Shown: positions 17,186 through 27,084, counted from the first letter of the stretch. The stretch: DNA of 64,000 nt from Enterococcus faecalis (GCF_029024925.1 NZ_CP118962.1:1458001-1522000), one strand, 5' to 3'. The notes: a model not told the origin generated them from the sequence alone. Numbers and translations: made by a program.

Positions 17186-17404
17186 TTATTTATTGTTTTC
17201 AAGGTACTTTTCCCATAACTCATCAAAGATGTCCATGTTGCTTAAATAGTCAGCATTCATTTCTAAATAAGAAGAAAGTTCATGATAATCCTCGGTTTGT
17301 TTTGGAAACTGAATATCTTTGGCCGCTTCATTGGCAAAATCAGTTTCAGAATCTTTAGCCGGACCTTTTAATGTCATTAAGTAATGGTAAAAGCTTCGTC
17401 TCAT
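17186..17404 (-). CDS. yozE: YozE family protein (UPF0346)
   Basis: 72 residues beginning [15 protein letters not shown], the standard opening of the YozE SAM-like fold. It is small, acidic and probably cytoplasmic. Molecular function is unknown in the family. It starts 5 bases after msrA, and GGAGTG stands before the ATG. The order ypmR-ypmS-msrA-yozE is common in lactic acid bacteria and bacilli. Confidence 0.9.
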   Translation of the reverse strand: MRRSFYHYLMTLKGPAKDSETDFANEAAKDIQFPKQTEDYHELSSYLEMNADYLSNMDIFDELWEKYLENNK

Positions 17405-17409
17405 GTAAA

Positions 17410-17925
17410 TTAATCACTCCATTTTTCTTCAATAAATTCACTTCTACGTTGATGGGACAATCCATAACGCAAAGCGTCTTTTTTATAAAAGTCTTGATGG
17501 TATTCTTCAGCAGGATAAAATGGTGCTGCTGGTTCGATGGTGGTAACAATTGGTTCTGTAAAACGGCCACTATTAGCTAGACGTTCTTTACTTTTCTCAG
17601 CAATTTCTTTTTGTTCTTGGGAACGATAAAAAATAACTGGCCGATAATTATCGCCGCGGTCTTGAAACTGACCGAAAGCATCAGTAGGATCTGTTTGTTG
17701 CCAATAAATATCCACTAATTGTTCGTAAGAAATAATCGCTGGATCAAAAGTGATTTCTACTGCTTCCGTATGGCCTGTTGTGTGTGTTAGAACCTGTTCA
17801 TATGTTGGATTAGGCACGTGCCCACCTGTATAACCCGAAACAACTGAGATAATCCCTGGTTGTGTATCAAAAGGCTGCACCATACACCAGAAACAGCCGC
17901 CTGCAAAAATTGCTTTTTCTTCCAT
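17410..17925 (-). CDS. msrA: Peptide methionine-S-sulfoxide reductase
   Basis: Reduces the S-epimer of methionine sulfoxide in proteins. 171 residues with the catalytic GGCFWCM motif near residue 9, [12 protein letters not shown], and a QWRSEF-type C-terminal stretch ([10 protein letters not shown]). The ATG at 17925 follows AAAGGAG with good spacing, so a three-codon extension is rejected. No fused MsrB domain is present and no msrB is seen next to it. Confidence 0.95.
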   Translation of the reverse strand: MEEKAIFAGGCFWCMVQPFDTQPGIISVVSGYTGGHVPNPTYEQVLTHTTGHTEAVEITFDPAIISYEQLVDIYWQQTDPTDAFGQFQDRGDNYRPVIFYRSQEQKEIAEKSKERLANSGRFTEPIVTTIEPAAPFYPAEEYHQDFYKKDALRYGLSHQRRSEFIEEKWSD

Positions 17926-17941
17926 CTCTAACACTCCTTTT

Positions 17942-18586
17942 TTATTTCTCTTTTGGCAAGTATATATTCATCCGAATGTCATCGTCAACTAAATTAATCT
18001 TTTCTGCTCGAACAAATAGACCATTTTGCATTCTAAACTGATCTAAACGTAATAAAACAGTTTGATCATCTGGATTGATTTCAACCCATTTAGGTAGTTT
18101 GTAAGAACGTTTAGCAAATTTCAATACTTCTTTAATTGGCAAGCCTAACGTTCCTATAGATAAACTTTTTGCTTTTAATTGTACATTACCATTCGCCGTC
18201 ACGTAAGGATCAAAATATAAGTAAAAAGGAATGTCATGCCCTAACACCTGAAATGTTCCATTTAATAAAGCATCATTTTCTAAATAAAATTTATATTTGA
18301 TCTCCGAACCTTTTTGAAAGTCGGCTAAATAAAAGTCAATCAGTTTGTTCACTTGTTGTTTTTTTGACTGAATGGTGACGACTGGCTCGCCTTCTTTTTC
18401 AACAATTGCTGGTATTTTCTTTAAATCTGGTTCGCGAACTTGTGTTGCTCGAAATGTTACGAAAGCTACACTACCAATGACTAAACCCACTAGAACAAGA
18501 AAAGCGATTTTCCAGGGATTTCGTTTAAGATTGGTTGGTTGTGTCTTTTTAATTGATTTACTTGTTTTTGGCTTTTCTTCATTCAT
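17942..18586 (-). CDS. ypmS: YpmS family membrane-anchored protein (DUF2140)
   Basis: About 214 residues. A basic cytoplasmic N-terminus and one membrane helix ([21 protein letters not shown]) come before an extracytoplasmic domain of about 165 residues. The IYLPKEK ending and the [15 protein letters not shown] segment mark the YpmS family. Function is unknown. It starts one base after the SGNH hydrolase stop codon, an arrangement conserved in Firmicutes that suggests the two products act together at the envelope. Confidence 0.88.
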   Translation of the reverse strand: MNEEKPKTSKSIKKTQPTNLKRNPWKIAFLVLVGLVIGSVAFVTFRATQVREPDLKKIPAIVEKEGEPVVTIQSKKQQVNKLIDFYLADFQKGSEIKYKFYLENDALLNGTFQVLGHDIPFYLYFDPYVTANGNVQLKAKSLSIGTLGLPIKEVLKFAKRSYKLPKWVEINPDDQTVLLRLDQFRMQNGLFVRAEKINLVDDDIRMNIYLPKEK

Positions 18587-18587
18587 T

Positions 18588-19487
18588 TTATTCACTACCT
18601 TCTGATTTGGTTATCCATTCTTTCTCTGTCTTGACCATTTCATCCCGGACAGCTCCGGCCATAATTTGGTAGCCAAGATTATTCGGATGGAAGCGATCTT
18701 CTTCATATAACAAATTGTTTAAATCCTCTTTGCTAGCACTACTTCCTGTAGTTTCTGAGTCACCACCAGTTACGCCAACTTCATCGCCACGACCTTTATA
18801 GAGTAAATCATTGATAGGAATGAAATAGGCTCGTTTTTGCTCTTGAACCATTTCTTCGGTTGCTTGATTCCAGTTATCAACGATTTCTTGCATTTCTGTA
18901 ATTTCGGAAAAGTTTAAGTAGAAGGGATTGTAAATTCCTAAGACATAAATAGGGGCCTTCTCGTTGTACTCTCGGATTTCTTCAAGTAGTCGTCTTACTC
19001 GGCGTTGATAGGCTTTTTGTGGACGATTGAACGAGCTGACTTTCAAGTCGAAAATATTACTACTAATTACTTTCATTAAGTCATTTCCGCCAACCGTTAG
19101 CGTAATCACGTCCGCAGAGGCAAGGCCTTTTTGAATTTCAGGTTTTTCTTTGATTCGTTTTAAAATTTGATCACTACGATCCCCATTTTTCCCAAAATTG
19201 TCTGTTTGAACACCGTTCAAGTTGTAGTGTTCTTTTAAATCATCTGCCACAATAGGAACAAAACCTCCACTATTCGTCAAATCGCCAATTCCTTCAGTTA
19301 AAGAATCACCGATTGCTGTATAATGAATGACTTCTTTTTGATTTTTTTGAGCAGTTGTGGCCACTTTCTCTTGCTTTAATAGTGGCTTTGCTTTGGGGAT
19401 GGCCACACTTAACAATGTAAAAACACCTAGCGCAATGAGGATAGGTGTTAAGACGGTCAGCAAAATATGCTGTGTTTGTTTTTTCAT
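18588..19487 (-). CDS. ypmR: SGNH/GDSL-family hydrolase, YpmR-like
   Basis: 299 residues. An N-terminal membrane segment (LLTVLTPILIALGVFTLLSV) is followed by an SGNH hydrolase: block I YTAIGDSLTEGIGD near residue 54 with the nucleophile Ser, block III TVGGNDLMK, and block V DRFHPNNLGYQIMA with the catalytic Asp-His. It is probably a membrane-tethered esterase working outside the cell, with unknown substrate. AAGGAAG is correctly placed for ATG 19487; a GTG three codons upstream overlaps that site and is rejected. Confidence 0.9.
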   Translation of the reverse strand: MKKQTQHILLTVLTPILIALGVFTLLSVAIPKAKPLLKQEKVATTAQKNQKEVIHYTAIGDSLTEGIGDLTNSGGFVPIVADDLKEHYNLNGVQTDNFGKNGDRSDQILKRIKEKPEIQKGLASADVITLTVGGNDLMKVISSNIFDLKVSSFNRPQKAYQRRVRRLLEEIREYNEKAPIYVLGIYNPFYLNFSEITEMQEIVDNWNQATEEMVQEQKRAYFIPINDLLYKGRGDEVGVTGGDSETTGSSASKEDLNNLLYEEDRFHPNNLGYQIMAGAVRDEMVKTEKEWITKSEGSE

Positions 19488-19543
19488 CTTCGTCACTTCC
19501 TTTTAAATAAACCAACAAGAAATTTTCCTTTTCTTGTTAGAAA

Positions 19544-19582
19544 GAGGTTGCGTCTACTCATTTAAGAGTGAGACCCAACCTC
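19544..19582 (-). terminator. Terminator between degV and ypmR
   Basis: GAGGTTG...CAACCTC arms with further imperfect pairing (GTCT.CTCA / GAGTGAGAC) form a long stem, followed by a short T-rich stretch on the minus strand after the degV stop codon. Confidence 0.75.
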
Positions 19583-19590
19583 GTTATTTC

Positions 19591-20433
19591 TTAGTCTGTA
19601 TAGTACATAATAGCAAAGGCATTTTTTCCTGTATGTGTTGCAATGACTGGATTCGTATGTAATACGGGAATATCCATGTCTTTAAAGATTGCTTGTAATC
19701 CTTCTTTGAATCCATTTGCTAGTTCTAGCCCATCCGCATGAGAAATGCCAATTTGTCGAACATTTGGAATCTTACTTAATTCTGATTTCAATTCGTCAAA
19801 CCATTTATTAAACGTTTTAACGCCGCGGCCTTTCGCTACAGGAATCAATTCCGTATTTTCAAAGTCCATGACAACTTTCATATTAAAAATGTTTGATAAT
19901 AATCCTGTTGTACGGCTGATTCGTCCACCTTTAACCAAATTATCCAATGTTGAAATGCCAATGTATAATTTAGTATTTTGTTTGACGCGTTCAATTTCAG
20001 CTAAAATTTCTGGAACACCCGCTCCCGCTTGTGCCAATTTTGCTGCTTGAATGACTTGGAAAGACAAACCTTGGTCTGTAAAATCGCTATCAATCACCGT
20101 TACTTTACTTGATGATAAGTTGCTCGCTTGACGGGCCGCTTCAACCGTTCCACTTAAGCCTTTTGTCATGTGAATCGAAATTACTTCACTGCCATCTTCA
20201 CCTAAGCGATCATATAATTCTACAAATTCACCAATTGGTGGTTGACTCGTTTTGGGTAAGGCCTTCGCATTAGCCATCATGTCCATAAATTTTTCGCCTG
20301 GCAAATGATCATCATCTGGATAAACAACGCCATCAACCATAATTGATAAAGGCATCATATGGATATTTAATTCATCTCTAAGACTTTTTTCCATCGTACA
20401 TGAAGAATCCGTTACGATTTTAACGTTTGTCAT
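19591..20433 (-). CDS. DegV family fatty-acid-binding protein
   Basis: 280 residues starting MTNVKIVTDSSCTMEKSL, the DegV signature. The PKTSQPPIGEF loop near residue 59 and KGLSGTVEAARQAS near 92 hold the conserved Thr/Ser that contact the fatty-acid head group. Related proteins (FakB) present fatty acids to a FakA kinase for phospholipid synthesis. No fakA is nearby. It is a single-gene unit, divergent from the hemolysin-III gene. Confidence 0.92.
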   Translation of the reverse strand: MTNVKIVTDSSCTMEKSLRDELNIHMMPLSIMVDGVVYPDDDHLPGEKFMDMMANAKALPKTSQPPIGEFVELYDRLGEDGSEVISIHMTKGLSGTVEAARQASNLSSSKVTVIDSDFTDQGLSFQVIQAAKLAQAGAGVPEILAEIERVKQNTKLYIGISTLDNLVKGGRISRTTGLLSNIFNMKVVMDFENTELIPVAKGRGVKTFNKWFDELKSELSKIPNVRQIGISHADGLELANGFKEGLQAIFKDMDIPVLHTNPVIATHTGKNAFAIMYYTD

Positions 20434-20564
20434 AAATTTATCACTCTTTCTTTAAAAGGAACCTGTTTTCATGGTAGAATACCATTAAACGGTTAATTAT
20501 CTAGTTATAGTATAACAGACACTGCCGAATTTTTCATCAAATTAAAATAAAGGAAGTGAATTTA

Positions 20565-21218
20565 TTGGAAAAAACGCATTTCTCAAAAAAATACCTAATC
20601 GTGAACGAAGTCTTGAATGCAGTTACACATGGCATAGGCGCAGGTTTAAGTATTGCTGGCTTAGTCATTTTACTTGTTAAAGGAGCTCGTTTAGGCTCAC
20701 CGATTCACGTGGTATCTTATGCTATTTATGGCTCCATGTTGATTCTACTTTTTTTATCTTCAACGTTATTTCATAGTTTAATTTTTACAAGAGCCAAAAA
20801 GGTCTTTCAGGTCTTCGATCATAGTTCTATTTTCTTATTGATTGCTGGTAGCTATACGCCATTTTGCTTAATTAGTATTGGCGGCTGGTTAGGTTGGACT
20901 TTATTCAGTTTAGTTTGGTTAATCGCCATCGTCGGTATTGTCTATAAATCCCTCACGTTGCATAAACAAGAAACAGTGAAAAACATTTCAACGATTATTT
21001 ATATTGTTTTAGGTTGGCTCTGTATCATCGCTGCTCGTCCGTTATATGAATCTCTTGGGTTTACAGGAACAGCGTTATTGGTCGCAGGGGGTGTGTCTTA
21101 CACATTAGGTGCAGCCTTCTATTCATTGAAAAATGTGCGGTTTATGCATGTGGTTTGGCATTTGTTCGTCATGCTTGCAGCGATCCTCATGTATTTTTCT
21201 GTTCTCTTTTATACGTAA
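20565..21218 (+). CDS. Hemolysin III / YqfA family membrane protein
   Basis: 217 residues with seven membrane segments, of the PAQR/hemolysin-III family. NEVLNAVTHGIGAGLSIAG carries the first conserved His, STLFHSLIF the second, and MHVVWHLFVMLAAI the C-terminal pair, all probable metal ligands. The start is read as TTG at 20565, which is well spaced from AAAGGAAG; a GTG three codons upstream lies inside that ribosome site. Cytolytic activity is claimed only for some relatives and should not be assumed. Confidence 0.88.
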   Translation: MEKTHFSKKYLIVNEVLNAVTHGIGAGLSIAGLVILLVKGARLGSPIHVVSYAIYGSMLILLFLSSTLFHSLIFTRAKKVFQVFDHSSIFLLIAGSYTPFCLISIGGWLGWTLFSLVWLIAIVGIVYKSLTLHKQETVKNISTIIYIVLGWLCIIAARPLYESLGFTGTALLVAGGVSYTLGAAFYSLKNVRFMHVVWHLFVMLAAILMYFSVLFYT

Positions 21219-21230
21219 TCACAGCACAAT

Positions 21231-21265
21231 AAGAACACGATGCTCAAAGCATCGTGTTCTTTTAT
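21231..21265 (+). terminator. Rho-independent terminator after the hemolysin-III gene
   Basis: AAGAACACGATGCT pairs with AGCATCGTGTTCTT around a 3-base loop and is followed by T residues. Confidence 0.92.
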
Positions 21266-21338
21266 TGCCCTAAATCTCTTTATTATAAAGGATTATTCTT
21301 CTTTTCGAATTATTTTAACATAAATTAGTAGAAAAGAC

Positions 21339-21388
21339 TTTACAAAACGAACATACATTCGTATAATAACAATACGAACACTCGTTCG
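21339..21388 (+). promoter_or_regulatory. Promoter with two LexA/DinR (SOS) boxes
   Basis: TTTACA (21339-21344) and TATAAT (21362-21367) are 17 bases apart, a near-ideal sigma-A promoter. CGAACATACATTCG (21348-21361) fills the spacer and differs at one base from GAAC-N4-GTTC. CGAACACTCGTTCG (21375-21388) just downstream of the -10 fits GAAC-N4-GTTC exactly. Box centres are 27 bases apart. In Firmicutes this is the layout of a gene held off by LexA/DinR until DNA damage. Confidence 0.85.
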
Positions 21389-21411
21389 AATCAAATGAAG
21401 AGGTGATACAC

Positions 21412-21609
21412 ATGGAAGCAATTCGTCGTGTTGGATTTTTATTTTTTGTATTGGTTATAGGTATTTTTTTGGGAACATTAGGATTACGTCTTGCTTTTAT
21501 GATCGTGACGCCGTTATTTATTCTTTGGTTTATGTCATGGGATGAGAAGCGTTATACACGTACACGTAAACAACAGCAAGCAAGATACGTTTATCGTAAG
21601 TTCCCTTAA
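21412..21609 (+). CDS. Small membrane protein, predicted SOS-induced
   Basis: 65 residues. A short basic start (MEAIRR) precedes two hydrophobic stretches (VGFLFFVLVIGIFLGTLG; LAFMIVTPLFILWFMSW) split by a single Arg, then a very basic tail of about 20 residues (KRYTRTRKQQQARYVYRKFP). By the positive-inside rule both ends face the cytoplasm, giving a hairpin. ATG 21412 follows AGAGGTG; a GTG three codons earlier lies inside that site. It is alone behind two SOS boxes. I do not recognise the family. It differs from the SOS division inhibitors YneA (LysM domain) and SosA (single helix, outside tail). Confidence 0.8.
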   Translation: MEAIRRVGFLFFVLVIGIFLGTLGLRLAFMIVTPLFILWFMSWDEKRYTRTRKQQQARYVYRKFP

Positions 21610-21668
21610 TAAATAATAAAACGGTGTGTTCCCCCCAAGCTACGCTCCGTTTTTATAAATATGTCAAA

Positions 21669-21701
21669 GAAAGAGCGAAGGATTAAATCCTTCGCTCTTT
21701 C
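21669..21701. terminator. Bidirectional terminator between the small membrane gene and apt
   Basis: GAAAGAGCGAAGGAT pairs exactly with ATCCTTCGCTCTTTC around AAA. It lies between convergent genes. Confidence 0.88.
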
Positions 21702-21714
21702 TAATTAAATTAGA

Positions 21715-22227
21715 TTAGTATTCCATTAAGGTAACAATATCGTAGCCATCAATTTTATCGCGGCCATGTAAATCCATTAATTCAATTAGGAACGCACAAC
21801 CAACCACAATACCACCTAATTGTTCGACTAATTCGATGGTTGCTTTAATTGTACCACCAGTTGCTAACAAGTCATCACAAATCAAAACACGTTGGCCTGG
21901 TGTGATGGCATCTTTGTGCAACGTTAATGTATCTGAACCATATTCTAAGTCATAAGTCACTTCGATGGTTTCACGAGGAAGTTTTCCTTTTTTACGAACC
22001 GGAGCAAAGCCAACCCCTAGTTCATAAGCCACTGGACAGCCGACAATAAAGCCACGAGCTTCCGGTCCTACAACCATATCAATTCTTTTTTCTTTCGCGT
22101 AATCCACGATTTGTTTCGTTGCTTCACGATAGGCATCCCCATTAGCCATTAATGGAGAAATGTCACGGAACACGATCCCTTTCTCAGGATAATCTGGAAT
22201 GCTTGCAATGTAATCTCTTAAATCCAT
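21715..22227 (-). CDS. apt: Adenine phosphoribosyltransferase
   Basis: Converts adenine plus PRPP to AMP in purine salvage. 170 residues, normal length. [20 protein letters not shown] near residue 118 is the PRPP-binding loop, and [19 protein letters not shown] near 52 the adenine/pyrophosphate region. It lies 2 bases downstream of recJ, the usual recJ-apt order in Firmicutes. Confidence 0.96.
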   Translation of the reverse strand: MDLRDYIASIPDYPEKGIVFRDISPLMANGDAYREATKQIVDYAKEKRIDMVVGPEARGFIVGCPVAYELGVGFAPVRKKGKLPRETIEVTYDLEYGSDTLTLHKDAITPGQRVLICDDLLATGGTIKATIELVEQLGGIVVGCAFLIELMDLHGRDKIDGYDIVTLMEY

Positions 22228-22229
22228 TT

Positions 22230-24542
22230 TTATTTGTCCTCCTCATTCCACAGCCATTGTTGTATTGTTTGACAATCACTGTAAAGTAGAAATTCTTCTG
22301 TTTTTATTTTTTTCAATCGTTGTTGGTACACTTGACTTTCAGTCAATGGTCGATTGTCGGGTTTCTCAATACTGTTTAAAACACCGCTTTCTATTGTAAC
22401 AAATCCTAAGTCAAAAAACACCTGTATCATGAAAATTAATAATTTTTCTTGGATATTTAAGTAATTTGCCACCTTCGATAGCTGGGAACGTAGATTTACT
22501 TCTTTTTGCTGCAAAATAAATTTATACAATGTTGCAAATTGTTCACGTGAAGCCATACCGTTTAAATAAGCTTCTTCTGGTGAAATAAACATCATGTATA
22601 TACGTTGTATCTCAGTCGCTTCAACAATTTCTTTAACCGTGATTGCTTCCACAGGACAGTCGACAAAAACCAGTTGTTCGATTTGATTTTGAGAAACAGC
22701 TTCCACCAATTCTTCTTGGTTTGACCAAACAATAATATTAGCGGTTGGATCTGAAATGAATTTTTGATTTTTTTCATCAAACAAAAGATAAGCTGTTGCT
22801 TCTGAAGGAATTGGTTTCGTTTGATTATTTTTGCCACGAAAATCAAATAATTGTCTTTCCAATACAGCAAAATCAGTCACCATTAATTGTGGTTTCTTAC
22901 GACCATTCCATTCATTGATGGAAAGTTGGCCTGCCACATCGGCGGTTCCTTGTGCTAGTTCATCCGCTTGAGGCCCCATTTGAAAAGCAATTGCATCCAA
23001 TTGTGCCCCTTCTTGATTCATTTGAAATTTCAGATGTGCATTATCTGCACCAATTTGCCGAATTTGCGTAGGCGTGATTTCCTTAAATACAAAAGTTGGC
23101 ACAGTATTATCAGTCCCAAAAGGCGCCAAAATACGCAATTGATCAATAAAAGTAGTCGTTGCCTGCGAAACCGCTAAGCTCTCACTAATGAGCAACTCTT
23201 GTCCATTAGCCATATCAATTTGATTTTTTTCAATAAAGTGTGCCAAATGTTCTTGAACAAAAGGAATATTTTCAACAGGTAAAGTCATTCCCGCTGCCAT
23301 ATGATGCCCACCAAAATGAGTGAATTGCTCACGCACTTCGTTCAACGCCTCATAGAGATTCAATGCGCTAATGCTACGTCCAGAGCCTTTAGCGGTCGTA
23401 CCAGATTCATCTATTGCTAAAATAATGGTTGGTTTCCCCGTTTCTTGCATAATGCGGCCCGCGACAATCCCTAAGACGCCTTCATGCCAGCCTTGTTTCG
23501 CTAAAATATGGACCGGCGCATTCGGGTCGATTAAATCCAGGGCTTCTTTGGCAATCGTCGTTACAATGTCTTTTCGTTCATTGTTTTGTTGATCAATATA
23601 TTTAGCGATTTCCAGCGCTTGTTCTTCATCAAATGTAGTCATCAATTCAACACCTGGTGCAGCTTCCCCTAATCGACCTAATGCGTTTAAACGAGGTCCA
23701 ATGGTAAAGCCAATTGATTCTTCTGAAATAGCTTCCTTTTTCACACCCGCTTCTTGTAATAAAACGTCTAAACCAATTCGATCACCAGTTTGAATCATTT
23801 GAAGGCCCATTTTGACAAACGTTCTATTTTCATCGGTTAATGAAACCAAGTCAGCAATTGTCCCAATTGCTACCAAATCTAATAACTCAATTGGCAATTC
23901 ACCAAGTAACGCAGTAGCGACTTTGAAAGCCACACCAACACCAGCTAAATCTCCAAAAGGATAGTCTCCTTGCGGATGTCTAGGGTGGACAATCGCATAG
24001 GCTTCTGGTAATTGTTCAGGCAATTCATGATGGTCAGTAACGATTACATCTACTCCTTGTGCCATAGCGTAGTTAATTGCTTCATGTCCGGCTACACCAT
24101 TATCAACGGTTACAATTAATTGGACTCCTTGTTCAATTTGTTCAGCAAATACGTCTTTATTAGGCCCATATCCATGAACAAAACGATTCGGTAGAAAGTA
24201 CTGAACCATGCCACCGACTAATTCGATTGCTTCTTTCATAACCGTGGTACTAGTGATGCCATCTGCATCATAATCCCCATAGACAAGGATTTGTTCACCC
24301 GCTTCGACGGCTTGCTGGATGCGGGCTACCGCTTTCTCCATATCATGCATTAAGAACGGATCATAAATATCTTCGATAGTCGGATGTAGAAACTTACGTA
24401 ATGCTTCTTCTGTCCGGATATTGCGGTGCCATAAAAGTTGGCCAATTAATGGATTAATTTCTTCTTTTTTTAATTGTTCTATAAATTCTACAGGTAATTC
24501 TGTCTTTGTCTGTAACTGCCATTGATAGTTTGATTTTTTCAC
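22230..24542 (-). CDS. recJ: Single-stranded-DNA-specific exonuclease RecJ
   Basis: A 5'-to-3' exonuclease of recombination and base-excision repair. 770 residues from the GTG at 24542, which follows TAGGAGTG; a longer frame starting with MEKFCYNYLV lacks a ribosome site. DHH motifs: [13 protein letters not shown] near residue 75, [22 protein letters not shown] near 150, and [12 protein letters not shown]. The DHHA1 part has [10 protein letters not shown] near 410. The last 200 residues are the Gram-positive RecJ extension. A terminator upstream separates it from lapA. Confidence 0.95.
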   Translation of the reverse strand: MKKSNYQWQLQTKTELPVEFIEQLKKEEINPLIGQLLWHRNIRTEEALRKFLHPTIEDIYDPFLMHDMEKAVARIQQAVEAGEQILVYGDYDADGITSTTVMKEAIELVGGMVQYFLPNRFVHGYGPNKDVFAEQIEQGVQLIVTVDNGVAGHEAINYAMAQGVDVIVTDHHELPEQLPEAYAIVHPRHPQGDYPFGDLAGVGVAFKVATALLGELPIELLDLVAIGTIADLVSLTDENRTFVKMGLQMIQTGDRIGLDVLLQEAGVKKEAISEESIGFTIGPRLNALGRLGEAAPGVELMTTFDEEQALEIAKYIDQQNNERKDIVTTIAKEALDLIDPNAPVHILAKQGWHEGVLGIVAGRIMQETGKPTIILAIDESGTTAKGSGRSISALNLYEALNEVREQFTHFGGHHMAAGMTLPVENIPFVQEHLAHFIEKNQIDMANGQELLISESLAVSQATTTFIDQLRILAPFGTDNTVPTFVFKEITPTQIRQIGADNAHLKFQMNQEGAQLDAIAFQMGPQADELAQGTADVAGQLSINEWNGRKKPQLMVTDFAVLERQLFDFRGKNNQTKPIPSEATAYLLFDEKNQKFISDPTANIIVWSNQEELVEAVSQNQIEQLVFVDCPVEAITVKEIVEATEIQRIYMMFISPEEAYLNGMASREQFATLYKFILQQKEVNLRSQLSKVANYLNIQEKLLIFMIQVFFDLGFVTIESGVLNSIEKPDNRPLTESQVYQQRLKKIKTEEFLLYSDCQTIQQWLWNEEDK

Positions 24543-24614
24543 GACGTCACTCCTAACCAAGTAATTATAGCAAAATTTTTCCAAAAACTAAAGAAAGCAT
24601 TTTTTTAAATCTGA

Positions 24615-24660
24615 GAAAAAAACTGTGATATCTGTTAGATAAATAGCAGATATCACAGTT
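24615..24660 (-). terminator. Terminator between lapA and recJ
   Basis: AACTGTGATATCTG pairs exactly with CAGATATCACAGTT around a 12-base loop, followed on the minus strand by a run of T. The rnz-SDR-lapA unit ends here, so recJ-apt must start from its own promoter in 24543-24614. Confidence 0.9.
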
Positions 24661-24696
24661 TTATTTTAAAAGAAACTTAGTGATAAAGTCTCTTCC

Positions 24697-25164
24697 TTAT
24701 TTTTGTTCCTCTTCATTCACACGAGGTTTCACATAACGATCAATACGACTACCTGACACAGGCGTTGCGTCTACTTCTGTGTTTGATGTTTGTTCGTTGA
24801 CCACTGGTTCTGCGACTTGTGGTGCTGCCGCTTGTTTGGCTTGCAAATCAGCCAATTGATTATCAAAAGAACGTTGAACTTTTTCCGTTTCTTCTTTGAC
24901 TAATTTATCCATATCATTTTTATAAATATCCAACTCTTTTTGTACAGCTTTTAATTCCTTACGTTGGTTCCAAATGGTGGTTGTGGAGGTTAGTAACCCA
25001 ACTAGTGCGCCAATAATTGCAGAACCTAAAATAATTAAGATTAACGGTCCACTAATTTTAGTAAAACCAAAGTTTACTGGAACAGCTTGATTATTTAAAA
25101 CAGCAAAAATAACAACAATTAAGACCAACACAAGGCCCAAAATAACACGCCATTGATTTTTCAT
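24697..25164 (-). CDS. LapA-domain membrane protein
   Basis: 155 residues. Two membrane helices (VILGLVLVLIVVIFAVLNN; LILIILGSAIIGALVGLLTS) flank the NQAVPVNFGFTK loop that marks the LapA/DUF1049 family. A coiled-coil-like stretch (KELKAVQKELDIYKNDMDKL) and a low-complexity, Ala/Val/Glu-rich tail follow. Function in Gram-positives is unknown. It is the last gene of the rnz unit, 16 bases after the SDR gene. Confidence 0.85.
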   Translation of the reverse strand: MKNQWRVILGLVLVLIVVIFAVLNNQAVPVNFGFTKISGPLILIILGSAIIGALVGLLTSTTTIWNQRKELKAVQKELDIYKNDMDKLVKEETEKVQRSFDNQLADLQAKQAAAPQVAEPVVNEQTSNTEVDATPVSGSRIDRYVKPRVNEEEQK

Positions 25165-25180
25165 GACTTGATCGACTCCT

Positions 25181-25969
25181 TTATTTTTTATTTAAAATAT
25201 TTCCCGCTATGAAATCTCCTAAATGTGGAAACAATGTATAAAAGCGGGCAGCTGCTTCCATGACAAACGGACGATTAATCTCACGTCGAGAAGTCCCCAT
25301 ACTCCCAACCACTTCTTTCGCTAATTTCGTAGGGTCTAAAACAATTTTATCCACCGCAGCTAGATAAGTGCCTGTCGGGTCCGCCTTATCAAAGAATTCT
25401 GTTTGGATTGGTCCTGGATTGACAGTCGTTACTGCTACACCCAACGGTTTCAATTCTAAACGTAAAGCATTTGAAAAACCTAACACAGCAAATTTCGTTG
25501 CAGAATAAACGGTTGATTTAGCTGTAGCCATCTTCCCAGCCATTGAAGCAACGTTGATAATATGTCCTTGCCCAGCTTCAATCATTTTAATAGCTACTTT
25601 TTGAGTAAACGTCATCATTCCTAGAACGTTGACATCAAACATTTGGCGTGCGACAGCCAAGTCAATTTCAACAAAATTTTCAAACAAGCCAAAACCAGCA
25701 TTGTTGACTAAAACATCTATAGAACCAACTTCTGCTGAAATAGCTTCAACCACACGTTCAACACTTTCTGGATCGGCAATATCTAATTGATAAGAAAATG
25801 CTTCTCGTCCGCTTAAAGCGGCACACTGCTCGCGAACTTTACCAATCAAATTAATTCTGCGGGCGCAGACAACGACGACCGCTCCTTGTTTAGCTGCTTC
25901 ATAACAAATTTGTTCACCTAAACCAGCTGAACCTCCAGTTACGACAACGACTTTATTTGTTAAATCCAT
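25181..25969 (-). CDS. Short-chain dehydrogenase/reductase, DltE/YqjQ-like
   Basis: 262 residues. The cofactor loop VTGGSAGLGEQICYEAA is near residue 10, NNAGFGLFENF near 90, catalytic Ser in INVASMAGKM, and YSATKFAVLGF (Tyr-x-x-x-Lys) near 155. The C-terminus keeps the FVMEAAARFYTLFPHLGDFI helix typical of the YqjQ group next to rnz in many Firmicutes. Its ATG abuts the rnz stop codon. Substrate is unknown. Confidence 0.88.
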   Translation of the reverse strand: MDLTNKVVVVTGGSAGLGEQICYEAAKQGAVVVVCARRINLIGKVREQCAALSGREAFSYQLDIADPESVERVVEAISAEVGSIDVLVNNAGFGLFENFVEIDLAVARQMFDVNVLGMMTFTQKVAIKMIEAGQGHIINVASMAGKMATAKSTVYSATKFAVLGFSNALRLELKPLGVAVTTVNPGPIQTEFFDKADPTGTYLAAVDKIVLDPTKLAKEVVGSMGTSRREINRPFVMEAAARFYTLFPHLGDFIAGNILNKK

Positions 25970-26911
25970 CTAAGCTCCTCCTTCATTGGCAAATGGAATC
26001 TCAATGATATCCATATCTTTCACGATTTTTGTATTGGGGAAAATTTCTTGGGCTTCTTCTTGAAGCTGATAGGCCTCTTTGGTTAAATAACGGGCACTAA
26101 TATGCGTTAAGATAAGTTGTTTTACTTGCGCTTCTTTTGCAACTTCAGCTGCTTGTTGACTGGTTGAGTGGAAGTAGGCTTTTGCCATTTTTGCTTCGTG
26201 TTTATTAAACGTACTTTCATGGACTAAAACATCCGCTCGTCGTGCTAAAGTTACACTATTTTTGGTTTTGCGAGTGTCTCCTAAAATCGTCACGATTCGC
26301 CCAGGTTTACGCTCTCCCACAAACGCTTGTCCATTAATTTCCTGTCCATCAAAAACAATCGTTTCACCACGTTTGAGTTTGCCATACAATGGCCCAGAAG
26401 GAATCCCTAAAGCTTGAAGTTTCTCTACTTGTAATTCTCCTTCATGCGCTGCTTCCTCAATTCGATAGCCAAAGCTCGTGATGCCATGGTCCAAGATATT
26501 ACAGCGAACAGTGAATTGTTTATCTTTAAAAATAACGTCATTTTCTTTCGTTAATTCAATAAATTTCAGTGGATAGGACAACCGCGATTGCGAGACCCGT
26601 AAAGAAGTCTTGACAAAGTCAGCAACCCCAACTGGTCCATAGATTTCTAAAGGTTCTGTCCCGCCCTGAAAAGAACGACTACTTAACAAACCAGGTAAAC
26701 CAAAAATATGATCCCCATGTAAATGTGTAATAAAAATCTTTTCAATTTTTCTTGGGCGAATACTACTTTTTAAAATTTGCAATTGCGTCCCTTCACCACA
26801 ATCAAAGAGCCAAACTGCATTTCGTTCATCTAATAATTTCAACGCAATTCCTGTGACATTGCGATGTTTTGCTGGTACACCAGCGCCAGTTCCTAAAAAT
26901 TGTATTTCCAT
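25970..26911 (-). CDS. rnz: Ribonuclease Z
   Basis: Endonuclease that removes the 3' trailer of tRNA precursors, mainly those without encoded CCA. 313 residues of the metallo-beta-lactamase fold: [16 protein letters not shown] at the start, the zinc motif [17 protein letters not shown] near residue 61, ILGDTRKT near 210 and [10 protein letters not shown] near 268. It is the first gene of rnz-SDR-lapA, behind a promoter covered by a long palindrome. Confidence 0.95.
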   Translation of the reverse strand: MEIQFLGTGAGVPAKHRNVTGIALKLLDERNAVWLFDCGEGTQLQILKSSIRPRKIEKIFITHLHGDHIFGLPGLLSSRSFQGGTEPLEIYGPVGVADFVKTSLRVSQSRLSYPLKFIELTKENDVIFKDKQFTVRCNILDHGITSFGYRIEEAAHEGELQVEKLQALGIPSGPLYGKLKRGETIVFDGQEINGQAFVGERKPGRIVTILGDTRKTKNSVTLARRADVLVHESTFNKHEAKMAKAYFHSTSQQAAEVAKEAQVKQLILTHISARYLTKEAYQLQEEAQEIFPNTKIVKDMDIIEIPFANEGGA

Positions 26912-27008
26912 CTGCTACCATACTTTCTTTTAAACTTCCTTTTTATTTTAGAAGAAGTTTGCTCCTTTAGCAAATAATAATTTATCTATTTTCTCAAAGT
27001 TTTCTTCT

Positions 27009-27040
27009 TATTTTACCGTATTTTACGATAAAATAACAAA
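27009..27040 (-). promoter_or_regulatory. rnz promoter overlapped by a 29-bp palindrome
   Basis: On the minus strand TTGTTA and TAAAAT are 18 bases apart. TTATTTTACCGTA and TACGATAAAATAA (plus-strand reading, 27009-27037) form 13-base arms with one mismatch and a 3-base spacer, covering the -10 and most of the spacer. That position suits a repressor site. I do not recognise the regulator. Confidence 0.55.
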
Positions 27041-27084
27041 AAATTAGCAAACTACCATAAAAAACCGTGATTTCTTAGTATTTT

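Noticed and set aside
17355-17570. A 71-codon minus-strand frame overlapping msrA and yozE
   Set aside because: It lies inside the conserved coding regions in another frame and has no homology I can see.
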